64,000 nucleotides of DNA, from contig NC_054740.1 in assembly GCF_018143015.1 (NCBI RefSeq), positions 73,367,856 to 73,431,855 on the forward strand, written 5' to 3'. The notes under the pieces are model-generated. The model searched no databases. It had not been told where the DNA came from and saw only the letters and a list, made by a program, of their open reading frames with translations. Shown piece by piece: positions 55,638 through 64,000 of the stretch (its first letter is position 1; each line of letters opens with the position of its first letter). The translations under genes were made by a program, and so were the position numbers. This DNA comes from Lytechinus variegatus (Eukaryota > Echinodermata > Echinoidea > Temnopleuroida > Toxopneustidae).

Positions 55638-55664
55638 CTGAAAAGAAAACAGAGAAAGAGTAAA
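55638..55664 (-). promoter_or_regulatory. Strong candidate 3' splice site of the third sulfotransferase gene
   Basis: On the minus strand a pyrimidine tract, TTTACTCTTTCTCTGTTTTC followed by TTTTCAG, ends in AG at 55639-55638, about 330 bp upstream of the ATG. This is the best-looking acceptor in the window and implies a non-coding first exon further right. Confidence 0.6.
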
Positions 55665-55669
55665 CACAA

Positions 55670-58600
55670 ATAATTATGATTACAAATTCACAAAAGCCTG
55701 CATTATAATGTATACAACTTTCATCAGAGCTCACACGTAGATATTTTGGAGGGGTCCAGGCTGTTGACCCACTCTAAATAATTACAAATGATATGTCACA
55801 CACCATTTATTGAAAAATGATTAATCATTAATTACTGTCGACTTTCAACTCTCACGCACAAAACAAATAACTCTCTACACAGTCAGCACCATCCGTGAGG
55901 AAGGGAAAACCGATCGGCAAAAGGAGAAAATGGTTTACACAAAGGCATAATTTTGAACATTTTTTTTCATTTTATAACGTTTTTAAATGCAAGAATGGAA
56001 GAAGTTGTACTTTGCGAATGCACTGGTTGGCAACTGACACTCCACATAATTATTTACCTAAGTCAAGTCAATGATCTAAATCAGTACTATGCATAAATCA
56101 GCAAATGTTTTTTTTTTCATCATAGTCACCATGTACTGGGTATTCGAGAATTAAACATATTACAAACTTATTCAGAAAAAGCAGAATGAAAAATAAAGTA
56201 TTTTTTAGCAGGTTTTCATCATAGAGCTGTATAGTTCCATGGTTTCATTTAGACTGCGCAACGAACTTATACAGATTTCACAAGATTATTGTCGTATAGG
56301 CCTATCAGCCTACAGTGAAGAGAAAGTAATTACACTATTTACGATCATTTCTTATGGGATTATGGATATATGGATTTTTTGCAAAGGAATCGCATACATG
56401 AAGACGAAAATATTGTGAATGTTTATCGTGAATATTTGCAAAACGAAGAGGAGCTCGATAAGTTCATCATAAAATCAATAAAAAGATCATGATCATCATC
56501 ATTGCAAGCTGATTTCATTTCGGAATAAGTCCGAGTCACTGACCGACATCACGCAATTATGTAGTCCAATGTGGATTACAGAGTAGACGAAATCCCGTGA
56601 ATCAATTGAAAACATACTGCAGGATAAATCTGATCATGGGCTATTTATTGAATAACACAGCCTGAACCTACCCCCAGACCTGAACACAGGAAATTTGTAA
56701 TACTTCCTCCATCAAACGCATTGTGACACGCGATTTATGAGATAACCCCCCCCCCCCCCTTTCTCCTTTCCCCTATTTTAGTTATTTTCCTCCCCCGTTC
56801 TAAAACAGAAAATCATTGCACACATTCCTCTGGGAAACAATCACATTTACTGAGTTTTGAAGTTCTCCAAAGGTCACACAGAGACCTATATACTACTGGT
56901 GATCAAGATATAATCCGCCTTCGTACAGTCATTTTCAAGTGACAGAAATTCAAAATGCTTTCATGCTTTTAATTTCTTTGTTTCTTTCAATGTTCTCGCT
57001 TCGAGGGGGGGGGGGGCTGCACTCCAAGCCCCCCCCCCCATAAGTCAGTATGTGTGTATATACTATACAACATGTAAACATATGGGTGTGTGTGTAAACC
57101 ATCCTATACCTATAGTTGAAGGCCTGTCTACTGTAATCGTGACGAATTATATAAAACAAATATTTCACTGAACCAAAACGAAAGTTAAAAAAAACCATGG
57201 CCGTCTGCAGATTTCTTTTTTAAGAGTAGGCTTCATATAAGGTGTTTCGAAAATATAATTAGGCACATGAACGAAGCGACCGAGCATGTTACTTAGGCAT
57301 GTATTTTACTATTTCATTTTTTTTAGTCCTTTAAAAATTAGGTGCACGCCTTTAAGTGCATTTTTGTGAAAATTTGCAATGCAAACTGAGAATTCGAAAA
57401 TTAATCGGGGAGCAACTGCCCCCATTGGCATACGGCCATGGTAACCCTCCATGTTTTTGGTTTAAATGCATACAAAGGCGGCATCCATAAATGGCATTTT
57501 TATAACCATATAAACCTTGTGTTTATTTATCCTGAACCTTTAACGAGGCCAGAAATGACCATCAACATTAGGTGGAGACAAATCGTTCTGGCAATTGTAC
57601 CATTTTAGAGTACAGGATTCGTTCGTCCTGTCCTTTGGAACACAGTTCATGCAAAAATTACTAGCTGTAAAGCAATGACGCCCATGGTTACGATGATAAG
57701 TTATGTTTCAATATTTTTGACACGTGTTTGAGGAAAGCTTGTGAGGCAAACTCTTCCTCTCTTACACATTTTACAAGAAGGACCGTAAATTTCTATATAT
57801 GTCCCTGCCCTCTATTTTTATTTTTATCGTGTATTTCATCCTCTACTCATCATTTTCCTGGAGGAATCATCGTGGAGTTCGCCCTCCTCGCCTCCTTCCA
57901 CCCCATTTCTTATTCTGGCCTCTCTTGTTTTTATTTATTTATTTTTTTTTTTTGGAGGGGGCTCCTTCTTCATGCACATGATCCCTTTTTTCCGCAAAAA
58001 TTATCAATAAATATTTTATAACTTGAGAATGTATATATTTTGTACGAAAGGAACTTTTCTCACCCTTCAGCTATCTTGTGAGTTCAAAGATCATGTCTGA
58101 GATGCTTCTAGGCGTGAGCACTGAATAATATGGGATATATTCCCAAAATCTGATATGATATTCATCCGTAGCTTGAGACTTAAATCCCCATGATAGAGCA
58201 TCTGATCCGGTCTGTCTGAATCTGAAGTTCTCTCGTTTCATTATTTTTTGTCAATAATACAGCCGCTGCGTACTTGTCATTTTGATGTGTTTATCTACAT
58301 GATGTGTTGAATGACAAAACATAACATCAGTGTTTAGACTTGCAACTTCACATCATTGGATTACTTTTATAATAAACAGATTATTTACAATGTTAAAAGC
58401 ATAAAGCGTGCTTTCCAGACTTTCGAATATAGTAGTAGTAAAAGTAGTATAGTAGTAAAAAAAAAAACATTATTCAGATAAACCTTTAACTACTGCATTA
58501 ACCGGGGGATGGGGCCTCCCCCCATAGGCGACGGAAGCGGGGGGGGGGGGACAGGTCCTCCCCTAAATTTGAGGTGGGGGACGGTCCCCCTAAATTACTT

Positions 58601-59400
58601 GTTGTTGTTGTTGTTTTTTTCTTGTCAATTTTTTTTACCAGTGTCCATCACAAGACTTCAGGCGGACCCCCTCTATTTTTTTTTGGCTTCCGCCGCCAAT
58701 GCCCCCCCCCCCTCATCGATTCGCGAAATAGTTTCGCAGAGCGAAATTTTTTTACTGCGCCGTTTGCTGACTTTTTTACGTTCAAGTCTTGCGCAATTTT
58801 TGAGACCAGTTTTGCGTCAACTGGGTACGCGGTTCCAAAATTATGCAACATTATTATGTACATGTAAGTGCATGCAAGACCAAAAATTGCTCAAAAACGT
58901 GATTTCGTGTACAAAGTCAATGCAAATTGTGTTTTCAACCAAAAATCATACATGAATGATTCTTAGTTTTGCTGGTCCAAATGTATTTATTTTATGCTGT
59001 TTATGATCTCAGAAGAGTCCCCAACAAATTTCATTGAAAAAAACATGAAAATAAAAGGTCCAAAAAACAAAGATATACATAAGAAATTGCAAACAACAAT
59101 ATAATACATAAAAAATTGATCTGATATCGCAGTTTTTTTCATGTGCACTAGCTAAGAACACCACAAAGAGTTTCCAAATAAAAAAAATAGAATATTTGGA
59201 GCTTTATTTAGGGAGTTAGAGGGATATGTATGATTTCGCATACTAATTACTCATAAATTAGCACAATCACTTAATGGCGATTTGCATGAAATAATTTACT
59301 ATACAATTTTGTAGATTATTAATTTTCAGCGCGATCGCGCAGCCAGCGGTCGAGATCTCAAGGGGGGGGGGGGAACCCCCCCCCCCCGGCCATATGAACT
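55670..59400. other. Non-coding stretch with G/C-run repeats
   Basis: G/C homopolymer-bounded degenerate repeats occur at 57004-57042, 58509-58600, 58660-58715 and 59357-59388 (a G-run and a C-run that can pair). The frames across them are translated repeats. The first exon and promoter of the third sulfotransferase gene should lie in or beyond this region but cannot be placed. Confidence 0.45.
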
Positions 59401-59947
59401 CCCAAAATACCCCGGCCTAGGAAAAAAAAAAGATCCACAAAACCGTCAATCACGACTATAAAGCCGGGTCACGATAGAAATATGAAGTTACAAGTGAAAG
59501 GTCACTTGAAGTCATTACAATGTACATGTACATGACACTGACCGCGGTTGTATACTGGCCTATAGTGGCCTGGGATATTACGTTCCTCTTGTGTGTGGTA
59601 TTCCTACATAGACCCTTTTAATAGATGAAATATGCATTCAGTAATAATTAACATGGACTGAGGCCGACTATCTCCTTACTTATTTTATAAATTGGCCTTA
59701 ACCCCGTAGGCTTACATTATATTCATAACTACATGGGATGAGCAATGGCAAATCAACAATTCTGCTAGACAAGGAGTGGAAATAGGCCTCGCTACCTGTA
59801 CTCATTGTTTATCACCAGTCATATTATATAAGTTGAAGGTATACATTGTTGGCCAAGTTTAACGATATACCAGACTATTATTGTCTCCCTAAGTTGTACG
59901 ACATCCCTGTCAGGACCATTGACCATTTTAAAGTGCATTTTCATGGC

Positions 59948-59978
<31 letters not shown>

Positions 59979-60499
59979 TCTGTTTTTATTATAGCAAATT
60001 AAAATAAATCACAAAATTTACAAATGATCATTAGGTGATTGCAAATCACATAAACACAAGTTAGTTACACAAAAAAGACAAAATAACAACCATGATAATA
60101 AAAACAACCTACACACTTATCCTCCCCCCCCCCCCATAGGAATGTGGCAAAGTGATGACTTAATATCAGTGTTATCTGAACAAAGATAAGTGATTTGGTA
60201 AATTAAGTAGACAAAACAAAATATAGAAGCTATGATTATGAAGTGGTTTCCCAACAACTATTGATAGGATTAAAAAACACAACTGGTTATCCAAGACGAT
60301 ATAATTATGGAGGTTTTTTGACGAACAAGTATATCAAGGAAACTGAGATACAAGTTCATTTTTCAACAACCGCGCACGACTCTTATGAAGAATAGGGCAC
60401 TGCCTGCAACCTTTGAATTCCCAATCCTCTGGCAAAAATCCTTCCGAAAGTCCATCTCATTTTACATTTTGGCAATTTCATTCCTTGGAGCATAGAGGA

Positions 60500-60525
60500 G
60501 CATAGAGCTATTAATAGCTCTATGC
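60500..60525. repeat. Perfect 26-bp palindrome
   Basis: The half GCATAGAGCTATT is followed by its exact reverse complement with no spacer. GCATAGAG also occurs just to the left, so it may derive from local inverted duplication. Confidence 0.85.
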
Positions 60526-60616
60526 TTGGAGACACGTTCCCAAGTTAAAGCATTGCATCAAGGGGGATGGCTCTAAACAATTAAGTCTGAGCGTTTTTGC
60601 TTTCAATGTAAGAGCA

Positions 60617-60638
60617 TGGACCTACTCTAGTAGGTCCA
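60617..60638. repeat. 22-bp near-palindrome
   Basis: TGGACCTACT, CT, then AGTAGGTCCA: 10-bp arms around a 2-bp centre, 92 bp from the palindrome at 60500. Confidence 0.8.
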
Positions 60639-63439
60639 CGGTAAGAAGAGGAACTGATGACCACATGCTTTTACCCTGGAGATACATGGAACACAGAATC
60701 TCAGAAAGAGGTCAAACTGCCATTTTTTTTCTTCGAAAACATCTAATTACATCTGTTCTTTGTAAAATATTTTCTATAACCATACCTCCGTGCTGTAAAT
60801 ATACTAAATATGTTAAGGGTTAAAAAAAAGAATTTAGCATCAGGGGTCAATGCAGTACGCTCACTCTTGCAGAAGAACAGTGCCGGTCCGTGCAAATATT
60901 CTCTCTTTTTTTTCAAAATATAACACAAAGCAGACTTATAAACGGGAGTGTGTGACGCACACATGCTTTCAAGTATAAAACCAGTGAGTTGGGAGTTGAC
61001 CATGGGGCTCTTCAGTAGGTCAGAAACACGTTTTAAATCCCATACAGACAGACAGAAACAAAATATACGAAATGCTAGCTTAAGACTATTTATCAGTAGT
61101 AAACTTCCGACGCCACTTCCCGTATAAACATTTTTCAAGAGCAAAAAAAAAATGATATACATTTTAATGAAATAGAAATTCGAAAATTTTTCATATGCAT
61201 AGACTATTCGACGGTAGATGACTTCGTTGTATTTTCTATTTTTTTTCTGCACAAAGGCCTACTAGATAATTGTTCCAGACAGTACCAAATTAATATTGAC
61301 AATTTCCCAAATACTATTACTTGATAGATGAATATCTAGTCAGGCACTTCGAGATACTATGTACCAACATTTGATTGTTTCTACTGTGACTAAATTATGT
61401 GACAATTCTGCTAAAATGCATATAATGCGTATTTCGGGATTCAATGGATATGGCTCGTTTTCTATTTAGTCAGCTGCATTTGGAGATAATATTCCGTATT
61501 TGGAAACGGAAAGGGAAATAAAATATTTATTGAGAGGAGATAAACATAGAATTTTGTAGATTATTGAAGGTAGCTTCCTCGATGTCCAACTGCAGAGGGT
61601 CTATACCTGCATTCCACCCCATCCCCCTCCCCCCAAAAAAATAATAATGATAATAATAATAAAAATATCCATAAAGCGCGGGAGGGGGAGGGGTCTTCAC
61701 CGATCAGCGAAAATAACTAGCCTTGCAGCTATTATCATGATTATAGTGGTGTGGTTACTATTGCAAGCAATTCAATTCAATGACAACCTGGTTTGGTTTT
61801 CTTGTCTTGGCGAAGGCCATTTTAAGGAGTCATGAACGTTTCCTACTCCGGATCTTCACAGTACATTCAACCTAGACTAGTCGGAAGCTCGCGACTTTCC
61901 TTGTACTCGAAACCAGCAAAGTATATGTTCGAGATTAGCCTATGTATACATATAATTTCATATAGGCCTACTTTACCATCAAAGCCCAGTGGATTTGATG
62001 AATATATGCGAGACCATGGAACACATTGAAAGACTAACCTATATTCACATCCCTTAAGAAATAGGGCAGACTTTTTCAATATCTCGTTGAAATAGATATT
62101 AGATCCCCAACCATTCTACAGTGACTTCATCTTGTCACTCAGTCATGAGCAGGTACTAGGCCACAATGACTGTATAACCATGATAACAGGTATGTTGTAT
62201 CGCAATGGATCTATCGTGAATAGGTTATCTCTCTATTTTCACGATTATTGAAGAATAAAATGAGCATTCAAATAAATGAATTTGCAGTTAGTTTGCCGGT
62301 AGACTCTGGTACAATTAGCTATAGTAACACTCTACTAATTTGTGGAACCTTAGGAGAGTTCAAATGAATGAATAAAAGTTACTAAGTCGGTTGGGTATCA
62401 TGAATGAAGAAAAAAAAATATTGAGGGGGCTAGATAAGGCGTATCGCGTAAAATGTATAAAAAGATTCGAGCGAGCCAAAATTTCGACATTTGTATTACA
62501 AAAATCCAATAAGTTTGTAATAGATTTTGATATAATATTCAGAAATAATATTTCTCCCTCCCCCTTGGTCGTGAAAAATTGGAGTGGGACAAGAGCCCAC
62601 CCCCCCCCCCCATCAGTACGCCAGTGTGGTGGAATATAGGCAGGCCTAATATTGAAAAAAAAATAAAAAGTAAAAAAAAATCAAAATCTCTGAAAATATT
62701 AAATTCGATGAAAGAAATGTGAGCATTGTACTGTCTATAATTTTCAAAAGAGGTAAACATGAGATATGGGCAATTGAATATCATATGTTATTCTTCTTTA
62801 TTCCTGTTCCCCTGGTAATATCTCTGTTGTTGTGCGCATGAAGTAATTGGAGCTATTGGTAACTGTCGTATTTGGTAACCTGGGAAATGACTAATCTGAA
62901 TCAGAGTAAACTATAATCATGATAATGATTTGTCTATCACAAATTCTGCGACGCAAGTCTATCTTTCAAAGAATGAAAATGATTTCGTAGAATGGGAATG
63001 GACAGACGAAGTATGAATTGCCGTCTTTGGTCTTTATTCTGGGTGACGTTGAAGCCCTAAAAAGGACACGTTCTAGGAACTGTGTCTGTCAAAACAGTTC
63101 CTGGACTGCAGTTTATTACACCTCTTTCATTTACACGACCTTTTAGACGGATATGAAGGAGGGTCGATTACAGCCTCGCACCTGAATGACCCCTCGATCG
63201 CACTGTCCATATTTTTGGTAAACTATTCAGTCTACTTTTCATGTTTCTGAACTGTTTAAACCAGACGAAACAACAAACAACAGCAAAGGCGGGGATAATA
63301 TCGATGGATGAAACGGTTGCTTGTGATTGCAGACGAACTTCCAACAAAATTCTACTTGTTTTCTTCGTCTTGATTTTTTATTCCCCCCTCTTGTCACCAT
63401 GTTCAATATAAAACAAATACTATTTTACTGCTATATTTG

Positions 63440-64000
<561 letters not shown>

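Larger units (their letters stand above)
59401..63435. other. Non-coding stretch with short palindromes and simple repeats
   Basis: (TTA)n at 59948-59980, C-runs near 60124 and 62600, (AAT)n at about 61640. The 169-codon minus-strand frame at 60743-61252 has no family resemblance. No transposon ends were paired. Confidence 0.45.

Noticed and set aside
58509-58955. Proline/glycine-rich 148-codon frame
   Set aside because: It begins in a G/C-run repeat and is followed by low-complexity text; not a gene.
60743-61252. 169-codon minus-strand frame
   Set aside because: No family resemblance, composition like AT-rich non-coding DNA, and no splice or start context.

Overview
This window reads as AT-rich, transposon-loaded metazoan DNA. 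Its high-copy repeats (TTAA-flanked foldback elements with ends like GGACAAGTCCACCCC, tandem units carrying AAGGTCAAAGGTCA, tRNA-headed SINEs, G/C homopolymer tracts) look like those I remember from sea urchins. I therefore infer an echinoid (Strongylocentrotus/Lytechinus-like) nuclear contig. The species is not proven by anything seen here. There are no operons, CRISPR arrays or prokaryotic features, and no LTR or other virus-like element was recognised.

Only three host genes are supported, all of one family: single-coding-exon type II membrane sulfotransferases related to heparan sulfate 3-O-sulfotransferases (HS3ST). They lie at 20226-21422 (+), 44804-46024 (+) and 54111-55307 (-). The first two are close paralogues, about three quarters identical by eye over the catalytic domain; the third is more diverged and convergent with the second. 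All three should act in the Golgi lumen, moving sulfate from PAPS to a glycosaminoglycan. Their PAPS loop reads K-S-G-T-T as in N-deacetylase/sulfotransferases rather than K-G-G-T-R as in vertebrate HS3STs. All three share the stem cysteine spacing C-x8-C-x25-C. A candidate 3' splice site precedes each coding exon, suggesting non-coding first exons.

The rest is mostly mobile DNA, much of it nested. At 10.8-15.8 kb there are two SINEs, a MITE, and an outer inverted-repeat element split by a 3.2-kb PIF/Harbinger transposon with a decayed transposase. At 16.0-18.2 kb a LINE sits inside a minisatellite. A second LINE lies at 21.8-24.3 kb, followed by a tRNA-like gene with a UCA anticodon and a nested MITE pair at 25.6-26.0 kb. 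At 31.0-35.2 kb there is a 4.2-kb element with arms of about 1 kb, itself hit by two other elements. At 35.7-37.0 kb a LINE remnant is split by a DR1-bearing tandem array. At 37.6-39.0 kb there are two minisatellites, and at 39.3-41.4 kb a TA-flanked inverted-repeat element. At 41.4-44.5 kb long tandem arrays carry repeated perfect nuclear-receptor DR1 sites and end about 260 bp upstream of the second sulfotransferase gene. At 46.0-47.0 kb a mariner-type MITE begins 14 bp after that gene's stop codon. At 49.4-53.4 kb there is a THAP-finger element and a row of TTAA-type MITEs. The last 8 kb hold only simple repeats and unrecognised DNA and end in a (CTA)n tract that runs off the window.

The most interesting points are the divergent sulfotransferase trio and the recurrence of a perfect AGGTCA-A-AGGTCA site in three unrelated tandem repeat families, including the block next to the second sulfotransferase gene.
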